NCBI GenBank assembly: GCA_900074885.1
Contig: FJUW01000016.1
Location: 909,219-973,218, forward strand
Length of the DNA: 64,000 bases
Reading direction: 5' to 3'
Source of the DNA: Rhynchosporium graminicola
Lineage: Eukaryota > Ascomycota > Leotiomycetes > Helotiales > Ploettnerulaceae
Under the pieces are notes generated by a model that worked only from the letters and a program-made list of their open reading frames with translations, was not told the origin of the DNA and did not search any database. Below, piece by piece: positions 35,552 through 45,654 of the stretch. A program made the position numbers and the translations under genes. Each line of letters opens with the position of its first letter. Position 1 is the stretch's first letter.

Positions 35552-36553
35552 TTACATGCCTTCTTCTTCTTCTTCTTCTTCTTCAAGACCTTAGTACCTA
35601 TAATAGCGAAAATGTACCCTTACTCTACGTTGAGCTTCAGCTCTAATTCCAACTATACGTATAGCTAGTATTAAGAAGCTTTTAAACTCCTCTCAAGTAT
35701 ACTATTTCCACTTCTAATTTCTTCTAATCCACGCCTTTAGATCTACGAAACTCTCTTCAATTAAGTTGAAAAAGGGGCAATATAGTAGGAGATATTCAAG
35801 CTAAAGACCGAAAGTAGCGTATAAGATAGCGACTTTAGGAGCTCTATAGATAGAGGCGTTATCTATAATAATAACTCTGATTCTAAGCTTAATACACTCC
35901 GGTAAGATACTCTTTTCAAGCTATTTAGTAAAGATCTCTATAGTAATAGAGCCTTAGAAGATTAAAGGCTGATAATACCCCCTTATAGAGTATACTAGTA
36001 ATATTAACTACCTTATCGACCTTTTTAGAACCCTCGATACCTCTACTAGAGCTCCTCTTAGAGCCTAACCTCTCTTTCTTTCTGCTATACGTTCGTTATA
36101 AGCAGATTTATCGATAAAGTAAAGGTAGTGAGAATTCCAGAATACTATCTTACGCCTCTAAGCAGCGATTAATTCGTCGTTTCGTTAAGCCGCAGATACT
36201 AAGAGTACTTTCTTAGTATATTTAATTCGTTTAAGAGCTTTAGAGACTTAATTAATCGATATATCGATATCGTAAGCTTCGTAAAGGTAAGTAGCAATCT
36301 TATCTAAGTACAGATCTGGATCTCTCTCTAATAGAGCTATAATATATAGCTCCATATTATTAGTTATTACTAGCTAAGGACCTCTCCGGCGTCGATTTAG
36401 AGCTTTATCTTATTAGATTCGATGATTACGCTAGCAAATTATCTTATATATTATTCTATACTCTCTTACTAAGGCGCGCAAGTCAAGATTCTCTCCTAAA
36501 CGTAGTACTTGATCGATTTAGTATATTTTCTATACTAGCAGATTAGGAGCTAT
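35552..36553 (-). pseudogene. Tc1/mariner transposase of D1 (RIP-inactivated)
   Basis: A single uninterrupted phase of 1002 nt (333 codons plus stop) carries a Tc1/mariner-type transposase with many TAA/TAG stops but no indels that I can see. Helix-turn-helix-like sequence comes first, including a stretch around DISINTVSKALKR. The catalytic triad is placed as Asp in YFIDKSAYN, Asp in VIIIDNASIY and Glu in FNLIEESF, with 34 residues between the last two (DD34E). FVDLKAWIRR follows, as in fungal family members. The apparent start is ATA (a likely mutated ATG), 15 bases inside the right inverted repeat, and the protein ends in a run of Glu. The length matches active Tc1 transposases. Confidence 0.85.
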
Positions 36554-36568
36554 GATATTAACGTTATA

Positions 36569-36765
36569 GCAGACTTAATATATACTCTATAGATTAAGAG
36601 CTTCAAAAAGAAGTAGTTTAGAGGCAAATCGGTATAGTATTCATAGAGCTTCAGTAGTTTCTAGTTCTGACAATTACAGTATATTAATATTTAGTGGGGT
36701 TCACACTAAAAGGCGGTGTACCGGCGTTATTTACTGAAGAATCACGCCAAACCGAAGAATCACTG
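36569..36765 (-). repeat. Right terminal inverted repeat of D1
   Basis: This is the inverted partner of 22219-22414. Its outer end reads CAGTGATTCTTCGGTTTGG on the minus strand, followed outward by TA, typical of Tc1-like ends. Confidence 0.85.
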
Positions 36766-37865
36766 TATAAAATTGTCCGCGGCCGGTGGTAGGATCCTCT
36801 GACAGATCGGAATTTTCTTACGGGAGTAGCTGATAGAGCTCACATAGTCCTACAGAATGAATTACAGTGTCATTCAGTGTCATTCAGTGTCATTGAGACC
36901 TTTGCATCGCATTCTTAGGCGAGTCCATAAAATTGAAGTCGGGACGTAGCTCGTGTATTTGCCACACGGTACAGAGATGCCGTGGCATGGTACAGCGTGA
37001 CTTGTCAGTTTGTGTACCTCGGGTTTTGGATGAATGCGAGAACTGCTGTAACCCGCCCTGTACATCTACCCGAGGTGATTCTCCAATGCTAATAAAAAAG
37101 TTAGAACCAAATTACATTTGTAATATCATCTAGGGTATGTGCCTTCTTTACTTATTTTATATTACCCATATTCACACGCGGGAGTTACAGACTTTCGGGG
37201 ATTATTCTGTGAAGTGTAACTCTAAATTAGACTTAAATATAGCCTCTTCCCGACCATCTCCCTCGACTGAATGCTAGCTACCTAGGTGCTTCGATGATTA
37301 CGAAATCGGACAAACTACGATATAAAGATAGCTGTGAAGCATACCAGTTCCTACAACCCTGATTTGGAACCTAGCGCTACTTATTTCTTGAGCAGACGCA
37401 GTTATATCTGATCACCTGCTTCGCAGCTGCCACTTTCCCAATCAGAGGAAAAGTACTCGCGCTGTGGCCCGTGCGCACCAAATCTTCTGCTTGTTTACAA
37501 CGCGATCAAGGGAACCGCCATATATTAACAAGTTTAGCTATTGATGCACTGATGTAGTGTGACAAAATCTCGCACGTAGTGCACGTTCTATTGACTACCT
37601 ATATCCACCTCTAGCTGACTTGTCATAGTCTTACCTTATTCCCAGAAGCATACTAGTTGAAAATTGTGATCACCCAGAGGAAAACATCTTGAACCTTGAA
37701 CCTTGAAGCTGACTCTCAGCACCAAGCTCATTCGATGGATGATATAGGTGGAATGCTACGCGGCATACTCCTCTCACTTCCTTTATCTACAAAACAAATA
37801 TATCAAGGCGAAGCTACCTTAGCATGGTCCCAGGTGTAACGAACTTGCTAACCAACCGTGCCAAG
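36766..37865. other. Flank of the transposon block, no gene seen
   Basis: Base composition returns to normal right after the inverted repeat. A 10-bp unit (CAGTGTCATT) is repeated three times at about 36865-36894. Around 36950-37090 lies a segment that recurs in diverged form at about 40490-40640. I see no gene. Confidence 0.45.
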
Positions 37866-39641
37866 ATGCAACGATCTAAGTCAAGAAGGTCCAGGTTAGC
37901 AAAATCTCACTTACACCTTACACATCAATCGGTGTTTCTTTAGAGTTTGCCTTCCCACAAGCAGTTATGCTTGAGGAAACATCAGGATGATATCCGATTA
38001 ATTCGACGTGTAGCTTACTGGAAAAGATTGACTCTACACGAGCTCCCAGATGTCGCTACAATATAGCACTAGTATTCAGTGTTGTAGCCATTTTCTGGGG
38101 GTTCCTTTTCTGGCACGTATACTTTTCCAGCAACCCCAACTCAACATTCATCGACGATCAGCATGAAATACCGTACCATATCATCTCACAAGCCGAGCAG
38201 CCACAAAATCCCCAGGAAGTGGATCTAAGACATCTCATCAATTTCACGCATACGCCGCTCTTTGAGTACTCCCGGCGAATCATCAAGACAGAACATTTCC
38301 AAGGCACACGACCAGATCTGACACGTATCAATCAACGTCTTCTGAGTCCTTGGATACGTGTTCAGCAGGCAGACATGGCTACCGTGGTAGTGCCACAACT
38401 ATTAACTTTAACCCTACGGGTTCCTCTTCCACCAAAAGCGGATACCGGTATATTCTCCTTTGGTATGGCAACAAACATATCAAGAATGAATGACTCGCTG
38501 CCTGGAATCTCGCACTGGATGCTACACTCTGAAGCGCAGTTACATATTCTTGCACCCGTCGAGGAGTATGCATCAGTTCTAGAAGCAAGATTGCGCAAGG
38601 CATCTGTGAATGTTACAATCCATACGGATGAGACACCTTTTGCACGTAGGTACGTTTCTCTGATCCAGAAGCTTTACGATGAGCGAAGTCCAGAAACACG
38701 CTGGCTAGTTTTGACAGATGACGACACGTTCTTCCCGTCTATTGCCTCGCTTGCCTCTCATTTCACCGATAATTACGATTCAAGTAAATCAATCATAGTC
38801 GGTGCCATATCAGACGATCTGAGGGTCATCGAACTGTACGGCCTGCTTGCTGCGGGCGGCGGGGGGATTTTTAGTACGTGTAATTCATTTATATCTTGCA
38901 CCTGGTCACTCTCTCGATAAATGGATTTCGTGCGCACATGAAGTGGTTCAGAGGAGCTTCAAACCCCGGATCAAGGCTAATGCGCACTTAGTTTCTGTTC
39001 CGCTTGCCAGGCAGCTGTTGCAACAGCCAACATGGAGCAAATGTATGGCATTCTCCAACAACGAAGGAGACGAGCTCCTCGACAAATGTCTCAACACATT
39101 TACGCAGGTTAGACCGGTGTTCGATCAGGCATTACATCAAATGGACATCTACAACGGTGAAGGCTCGTCACCCGAAGCTGGATATCTAGAAAGCGGTAGA
39201 AAGCTACTTAGCATCCATCACTGGAAAACATGGTACGATTTTAACGTCGCGCAAGGTGCAGCTGTGGCTGTCGCCACTGGCCACGAAGGAATCTTTCAAC
39301 GATGGCTTTTCGATGGTGACACCGTTCTCTCGAATGGCTACTCGGTCGTCGAGTATCCTCGCGCCGGCAGCTACGGTGGTATTACAGAGAAGGAGCTCGA
39401 GGGGGTTGAATACACCTGGAATGAAGGTGACCCAGAAGAGCTTTGGCGTTATGTGCATATGATGGGGCCACTAAGACCTCGAAAGACCTCGGAGAAAAAA
39501 AGGAGTGCGAAATTGGTGGATGCTGTAGAGGTTATCACACCAGAAGGACGAGCGATAAGGCAGATTTATGTTGAGAGGTCGCAGTCAAATACAGCATTTC
39601 GGCCAAGAGACAGAGTAGTGGAACTTATATGGCTGATATGA
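37866..39641 (+). CDS. GT31/Fringe-like glycosyltransferase, type II membrane protein
   Basis: This is a probable Golgi glycosyltransferase. Preferred exons are 37866-37894, 38014-38873 and 38992-39641 (512 aa). Residues ~25-41 form a membrane anchor (IALVFSVVAIFWGFLFW), giving a type II topology. The catalytic part shows the DxD-like WLVLTDDDTFFPSIASL, then GAISDDLR, a Gly-rich GGGGIF and, after the second intron, SVPLARQLL, in the order seen in fungal Fringe-like proteins. The downstream exon join is secure. The 5' end is not: the anchor lies upstream of the first in-frame ATG (38374), and an alternative ATG at 37967 runs into TGA at 37988. The tiny first exon used here keeps phase, but its donor (GTTAGC) is weak. 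Confidence 0.75.
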
Positions 39642-41062
39642 GCTAGAGAAATATATTCCTGACAGTATTGTGGAAGGCGCGATGAAATCTATCTTACGTG
39701 AAATGAGGATTTTGCAGCTGTGAAAAATTGGCCTGAATCTCAAGATTGGTTCGTGAATAACGCATGACTCCGCTTGACAACAGGAATGAATGCTAGAGGA
39801 AGCCCAAAGAGCCCTCAGTCACCGGTATGTCTTTCGATAAATGTCTAGAATGTCTTCTACGGAAGCAATCAGTCAGTCTGTCTTGAGTTGAAGAGGCAAA
39901 CCTAATAAATCATGGCGCTATCTTTCAACCAAGTTCAAAAGCGAGGATTAGTCCGAGAACACAGCCATAGCCCAAAACCCAACACACCCTTAGAGCAGCT
40001 TTATGAAAACTACGGCTTCTTGGTAGGAGGCTATGATCTTGATTCTAGACTATGTAGTTTTGCCAAACGCACCTCCTTCTTCAGTCACTCACTAACGCAT
40101 AATCATAATCCTGTTTTATTTTGTTACCCAAACACGCACGCCCTTTGAAACTTAAGCGAGACAGCCCAAGAAGCGAGCGACTGGTCGAGGAGAAAACCTC
40201 ATATTCCTATCATCTTACCAAGATACTCGCCAAGATTGGGATAGAGAGCGGAACGCCTCCGATGATTGAACCCGATGGAGACACACCCCGAAAAAGTTTT
40301 CTTGTAGCTCCATTCTGCTGTAGCATCGCCCAATTCGCGTTTGCTTTGCGCCAACTTGCCTCAAAGCACCTTCTCACTGGAAAAGCCAATTATCATTCCA
40401 ACACACTCATACAAATTTCTACAGTCACCTCTGGAAGATAATTCGAATTAATAGCAGACGTGTACTTTTCTCCTCTACCGTAAACTCGAAGATCGTCTAT
40501 TTGCCACATGGTACAAAGACGAAGACGCTGTGCCACGCTGCAACGTGACTTGTCGGCAGATCTGTACGATACCTACCTTACCTAGGGTTCGGGATGAACG
40601 CGAAAACGAGAGAACTGCTGTAATCCCGCATCTATATGAATATCTACCCCAATTTACCTCACACCAGCATCTGACAGCTGCCAGTTTCGGTGAAAACCAT
40701 GAGCCAGATCTCTGTCTCGTGAGATGGCGGCTTGCGCGGTGCTGTCAGGACTCTCTAATCAACTTCTCCTGATATTAGAAGTTCCACGAGTGATATTATG
40801 CATCCTATAAATTCATCATGCATACCGATATGTGAAGATCATTGTACTGGTTAGCAGCAGGATTCCAAAATTGGCGTTTTCTTCAATTCCGAACAATCGG
40901 GAACACAACATACGCGGCAGCCTGCTTTATTGTGCTGTCCATGTGCAAACACAAATTGTCTTGGCACAGCATGAAGATCTCATGCATGCGCCGAAATCGA
41001 GCCGCAATTCAATGTCGATATTATTTTGGCGCCGCATACTTCGGTAATAACACACGTTACAT
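39642..41062. other. Intergenic, convergent side, diverged repeat
   Basis: No gene is supported. The 78-codon ATG frame at 39912-40148 has no family features. The segment 40490-40640 resembles 36950-37090 (shared phrases such as TATTTGCCACA, GTGACTTGTC and GAACTGCTGTAA), so a diverged repeat flanks the glycosyltransferase gene on both sides. Confidence 0.4.
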
Positions 41063-42649
41063 CTATTTTACACATCGCAGTTCCGAGAAGCCTATCGTCC
41101 ATCGCATAGTCCCCATTATTACTATCATGAAGCACAGCGCGATAATCACACTCGCTGCGCCATATAGGTAGGAATGCCTTCTGCGCAAAGAACCCAACTC
41201 GCTAACCCATGTACTGACAGTTGTCAAACATCCACAGAATCCGTCTTGTATGCCTTGTAAAACTTGACAGCCGATGACTCCTCCAAGAGGCACATGTTGC
41301 AAATCGTAACTCATGCCTAGGATGGCTGTACCCAGAATGTTTACGACGAATGTCCCCAGAGGGAAGGAAACAATCTTGCCATTGAGGTACATTGAGGCGT
41401 AAAAACGTCCCAGGCAACCGAGAGGAGCGAATACCAATGCGAAGACTGCACGGCCACGCCATATTTCTGGGGCAGTTGAATCTCTGTCTGGGGGAAACAA
41501 AGCCAGAATAATAGCGCCAAGCCAGCATCCCCATGCTAGGAAAACGGCAGTAGGGTCAAAGACTTTGCGGCATAGCTTGAATGGTATACTAGGTATAAAA
41601 CGCTCCAAGTCAATGGCTAAATGTGCACCTATATGTAGCCCTGATATGCATAGTGCGACTGTGATGATGATGATTGCTAGTAATGCCATGAAGGAATGCC
41701 CACCATTCCTAGGCACAGTAGAGTCTGTTGTTGCGGAAATAGGCCTGTAGTCTGTAGGATGATTGAGAGGAGTAGGAAGATCATTCGATAATGCCAGAAA
41801 AACATCTCGAATGAAGGATGAGAAGGAAGTGAAGCACCCACAGAATCCAGTCGCGAGACCAACATAGAGCGGTATAGTCTTCTTCGTTGCCGTATGTGCT
41901 TTCTTGGCGGCTTTCAAATCGACTGAATGTTCCGATCCGCTCTTCTCATCCTGCCCTTGCTTCTTCGCTTGCTGTATCTGCTGGTGATACGTAGGCGTTC
42001 CCCATTCATTTCGAAATAACATCCGATCTTCACTCAGGAACCCCATCACAAGACTCCCTCCAAAGTTGGCCCATAGTTCACTGAATACAATAGGTGCACC
42101 AGGATAGAATGTAATGGCCTGCAGACCGAGTCTTGCCAGAGTACCCAAAAATGAAAACAGAATAAGATATGAAACCACGTAGATTTGAGTAGCAAACTTC
42201 GAGTGTGTCTCTTCTTGCTTGGATCCTCGGGAGCCCTCTCGATGTTCTCTTGAAGCCTTCCTCTGAATCTCTTCACTCCGTCGATATGCTTGTTCCTCGC
42301 CCCTCTCCGCCTCCAAAGATCTATGCCGATAAGTCTGTCCTTCGCCTTGACTCTGAACTGGAGCAGGATCGACCAATTCATCTAGATTTGCAAAGACGTC
42401 TGGGTTGTCGCCATCATGGTGAGATACTTGGGGATTGGCAGCTTGTGATTTTTGCGCAGCAATTGACGATGCATTGGTTGCTGATTGAGCATTACAGTAT
42501 TTTCGCACATCATTCCATGCATTCCTTTCGCTGATCCTTTCGCCTGCAGTGCGCTCCGTAGAATTCGAGTCCGGACTCGAAAGCCGCGTCGAATTATCTT
42601 GCGGTCCATGGTATCTTAGGTTGCCATCTGCAGTATTGTGCGACCTCAT
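41063..42649 (-). CDS. Fluoride export protein (FEX, dual CrcB/Fluc domains)
   Basis: FEX proteins are plasma-membrane fluoride channels. This single-exon frame gives 528 aa from the first ATG (42649); codons further upstream are open but lack an ATG. Residues 1-~170 are hydrophilic, Ser/Glu/Arg-rich and probably disordered. Two homologous four-helix Fluc domains follow. The first has SFLGTLARLGLQ, NFGGSLVMGF and GFCGCFTSFSSF; the second has GCLGRFYASM, FPLGTFVVNILGT and GFCGCLTTVSTW. The GxxR, (N)xxG and GFCGxxTTxSTF signatures of both halves are present, and a linking helix separates them (internal dual topology, as in yeast FEX). It should protect against environmental fluoride. The cytosolic head is long for the family. 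Confidence 0.93.
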   Translation of the reverse strand: MRSHNTADGNLRYHGPQDNSTRLSSPDSNSTERTAGERISERNAWNDVRKYCNAQSATNASSIAAQKSQAANPQVSHHDGDNPDVFANLDELVDPAPVQSQGEGQTYRHRSLEAERGEEQAYRRSEEIQRKASREHREGSRGSKQEETHSKFATQIYVVSYLILFSFLGTLARLGLQAITFYPGAPIVFSELWANFGGSLVMGFLSEDRMLFRNEWGTPTYHQQIQQAKKQGQDEKSGSEHSVDLKAAKKAHTATKKTIPLYVGLATGFCGCFTSFSSFIRDVFLALSNDLPTPLNHPTDYRPISATTDSTVPRNGGHSFMALLAIIIITVALCISGLHIGAHLAIDLERFIPSIPFKLCRKVFDPTAVFLAWGCWLGAIILALFPPDRDSTAPEIWRGRAVFALVFAPLGCLGRFYASMYLNGKIVSFPLGTFVVNILGTAILGMSYDLQHVPLGGVIGCQVLQGIQDGFCGCLTTVSTWVSELGSLRRRHSYLYGAASVIIALCFMIVIMGTMRWTIGFSELRCVK

Positions 42650-43234
42650 GCTTCCAGCTGTTGGCTTTTTCTTCAGTTCCGTCGAGTCGGTGAAGTTGCG
42701 CCTCACTGCAGCCTTGCCTTGCCCTTCATTTGATGTTGACCTTTGAATAATGATACGTAACTTGACCAGAGTAAGCAGCTCGAGGTCTGCAGCCTCATAC
42801 TGCTGATTTGATTGCGAATGTCGTAACAATCTCACACAACATCCCTTTCTCGCGAGATTGACTTTTTAGCACGGCCTCCGTAGACATGGAGGGATGGTAC
42901 CTTGCCCTTGCTAGCATCTCCACTCGTTCCGAATTCGACGTCAACATTGACATCGAAGACTGCAAGCCAATCCGAGCTCGTGTATCGATAAGCACAGCCT
43001 TATCGGCATCGGTCGCTTCCGGACCGGACCCCTGGAATGCGGACAGGGGCTAGGGGGATGGGAGAGCTCTACTCAACTTCCAATCTTGGTTGGCTACAAC
43101 TACTTGAAGCTCACCACTTCTCATCATCTTCAATTCAAATAGCTAGAAACCTATTTGTCGTATCTCTCACACAAGAGAAAAACTCAAAATATCTATCAAG
43201 AGTTCGGTTTTCTTCTTTGAAGTAATCAACCATT
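42650..43234. other. Divergent promoter region between FEX and UPRT
   Basis: About 585 bp separate two head-to-head genes. It contains a GC-rich stretch around 43020-43070. No defined element is recognised. Confidence 0.4.
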
Positions 43235-44098
43235 ATGTCTTACGACCTACCCCCCACTGTCCATATCTCCACCCATCCATGTCTCCAAGCAAAGCTCTCC
43301 CAGCTCCGCCAGAGTACAACAAATGCCAGAGAGACGAAAGCACTGGTTCATGAAATAGCTTTGATTGTAGCTTGTGAAGCTACAGCTGCTGGTCTTACTT
43401 CTAAGAAAGGTGATTCTGTAAGTCAACAGACAGCTATCCTTGCTATCAATACCCCGCCCCCACAATACTGACATCTCATTGTCCAGGCCAAAACCCACTT
43501 GGGATACGAATACACCACAACGACTGTGTCGCCAGGAACTATCTCTGTAGTACCTATCTTGCGATCGGGATTGGGGATGCTAGATGGTAAATTTCCTCTT
43601 TTCCAACTACCAACAGCTCCAAGCAGATCCCTATAACTCTCACTCTCATAAAGGCTACCAACTAACAACGTCCCAGCAATCCAAACCCTCCTCCCCAACC
43701 CAGCACCAGTCCACCACCTCGGCCTCTTCCGCGAACCTACAACACTCGAACCAGTTGAATACTACAACAATCTACCCTACCACCGTCCAGCAGCCAACAC
43801 GCCATCCGACTCTCCCAACTCCGGAGCATCAGAACTAGCCATTTTACTCGACCCCGTCATCGCAACAGGTGGGACCTGTGCAGCTGCTATCCAGACGCTT
43901 AAGGAATGGGGTGTTAAGAAAGTTATTGTGATTGCGATCTTGGGTGCTTTGCCGGGTTTGCAGAAGGCGGCGAATGAATGGCCTGAAGGGGTGGAGATCT
44001 GGGTAGCGGGTGTTGATGGGGAGATTACGGAGAGCGGTATGATTAAACCTGGTCTGGGCGATGTGGGAGATAGGTTGTTCTTAACTATTGGAAAGTAG
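43235..44098 (+). CDS. Uracil phosphoribosyltransferase
   Basis: This enzyme makes UMP from uracil and PRPP (pyrimidine salvage, cytosol). Exons 43235-43417, 43487-43586 and 43677-44098 give 234 aa. Family landmarks in order are HPCLQAKLSQLR at the N-terminus, VVPILRSGLGMLD, the PRPP loop LLDPVIATGGTCAAA, and the uracil-binding C-terminal region GVDGEITESGMIKPGLGDVGDR. It is close to yeast Fur1 in length and layout. The introns of 69 and 90 nt have GTAAGT and GTAAAT donors and join in phase, the second inside MLD-AIQTLLP. It is convergent with the Sec2-like gene. Confidence 0.95.
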
Positions 44099-44912
44099 AG
44101 AGTGGTAGTGGTGATGGACAAATGGGAGACGGGTTGTGGAGTTTCCTAGGTTTGGGAAGGTAACTATGGTGCATTGCTCGGGCGCAAGATAGATCATCGA
44201 TGGTTAAACCGGGTTCGAGAGCGAGATTTAGCAGCAATAATACCACCGTCGGGCATTGCATTATAGTTATTAAAGAGTACGATGTCTTGTTCGTTCCAAA
44301 AAGGTGCTGTAAGTAATTACAAGAGCCGGGTATCATTGTCATTTCCATCCTTTTCTAGCCTCATAATCCTGACCTAATCCAATTCAAACTCAAACTCTAT
44401 ACAGGTACCTAAAAGCAGGATCTCCAAAATCCATGGATGGGAATGCCTACAAAAGGGAATGATCTAAATGCTACCCATGACCAAGGTCTGCGTCCCAAGG
44501 CACGAATCGAAGGAGGAAGCATGGTACTTGTCAACCTATGCTGCAGTACCGCCAAACAAGCAATAAACATCCAAGGTATGATGTTGCGGGGCTACTAGAG
44601 ATGGAATTGGCTCGATCAGAAAGTCGTGCCAGAATTCGGTGTAATACGGCTCGAAGTCTTAAATTTCCATAGTGATGCTTGGTATCTCGTCGGAGCCGGG
44701 GGATGCCTCGTTGTACCGAAAGTCGGATGGAATATGATGCTGCATCAGGATTCGCCTCTCTCATATTCATATCTCGTCCTCGTCTTCGAACCCGCCACAT
44801 CTTTCCTGAAGTGTGTATCCCAATACATCTCCCGAGGCAGCTCTAAGGAGGTTTCTGTAGACGGCCACACGGCCTGTCGATAATTGTATCCGTCTCAAAC
44901 CGTCTCACTCTG
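44099..44912. other. Intergenic, convergent 3' ends, no gene seen
   Basis: These roughly 810 bp between two convergent genes presumably contain both 3' UTRs. The small open frames (44531-44800 minus, 44626-44883 plus) carry no family features. Confidence 0.4.
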
Positions 44913-45654
44913 TCATTTCCCCGGCGCAAGCAATCCTCTAACCCTCTCGATCCTTGCAACCGCTCCCTCCAGCCTCTCCAACCTCTTCCTTTTCTCCCCA
45001 TCCCTGCTTTCCAGGACCGCGACTCGTTCTTCCAGTTTTGCGCGTGCTTTCCGCTCTGTCGCAACCATTTCATTTGCCTGCATAAATAACTGCGCGCTCA
45101 GCTCTTCCAGCTCTCCACTCCCTTCGTCCAGCTTCTTTTCTGCAGCTTGTCGTAACGCTTGTTCCCTCGTAAGTGCGGCTGCTAGATCTGTCGCTGAAGG
45201 TGTGCTCGGTGAAGCTGGGGTCTTGAGGTTCGGCGCGGATTTACGATTTAGAAATGAGGAGAGGCGATTCTGTACTGGCAGGTAGGAGGATCGATTTGGA
45301 CTGCCAGATTCGGCGCGAGCTGCTTCTTCAGAACTACGAGCGTGCTGTGTTTTTAGTTCTTGGATCTCGTCTTCGTAGTCTGCCCACCGGTCGACTGTTC
45401 CTTTATTAGCCTCCCTATTCACATACCGAGAGGTAATCCGCGAGCAAGTAGCACAAACCTGCATTCGTGGCTTTCTGTGTTAACAGGCGAACCTGTGCTT
45501 GGAGATCCTCAATCTGCTTCTGCGCATCCGTAGCTATTGCCGAGTGATCAGGCAGACCGATGCCGCAATTTGGACACGCAGATACAGATGCACCATGCCC
45601 CTGCGCCATCGTAATAGTCATTGTCGTCGACATGGGATCGGCTGTTGAGGTCAT
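44913..45654 (-). CDS. Short Sec2-domain coiled-coil protein (putative Rab GEF)
   Basis: Exons 45459-45654 and 44913-45394, with a 64-nt intron, give 225 aa. A short N-terminal part contains a CPNCG pair (possible zinc knuckle) and a coiled-coil start (DAQKQIEDLQAQVRLL). Residues ~130-215 form a long amphipathic coiled coil with the Sec2 signature ELEELSAQLFMQANEMVATE..K..LE. In Sec2/Rabin8 this helix pair catalyses nucleotide exchange on Sec4/Rab8 in polarised secretion. Yeast Sec2 is far longer, so the present protein has little besides the GEF helix; it ends at a natural stop (LLAPGK). The donor chosen (GTTTGT) is the one giving a normal intron length; the alternative GTATGT would leave an intron of about 33 nt. 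Confidence 0.72.

Larger units (their letters stand above)
22219..36765. mobile_element. Tc1/mariner-type DNA transposon (D1), interrupted by LTR elements
   Basis: Two long inverted repeats (22219-22414 and 36569-36765) bound the whole AT-rich block. Without the inserted retroelements the transposon is about 3.2 kb. It encodes two convergent damaged genes, a DD34E transposase (minus, 35552-36553) and a companion frame (plus, 22419-35523), each starting just inside one inverted repeat and meeting tail to tail near 35,540. The right end reads CAGTGATTCTTCGG inward with TA outside, as expected for a Tc1-like end; the left end has a few differences in its outermost bases, so the exact TA duplication is not certain. 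Internal damage is RIP-like: TpA-rich, CpA/TpG-poor, with TAA and TAG stops. The element is certainly inactive now. Confidence 0.85.

Noticed and set aside
1601..36765. A functional link between the Argonaute gene and the RIP-damaged transposon nest
   Set aside because: They are about 17 kb apart with unrelated genes between, and RIP does not depend on Argonaute in known fungi.
22219..36765. CRISPR array or prokaryotic mobile element
   Set aside because: The window is eukaryotic with spliced genes; the repeats are LTRs and inverted repeats, not spaced short direct repeats.
22200..36800. Centromere or telomere-proximal satellite DNA
   Set aside because: The AT-rich block is fully explained by nested elements with defined ends; no satellite unit or telomeric repeat is present.
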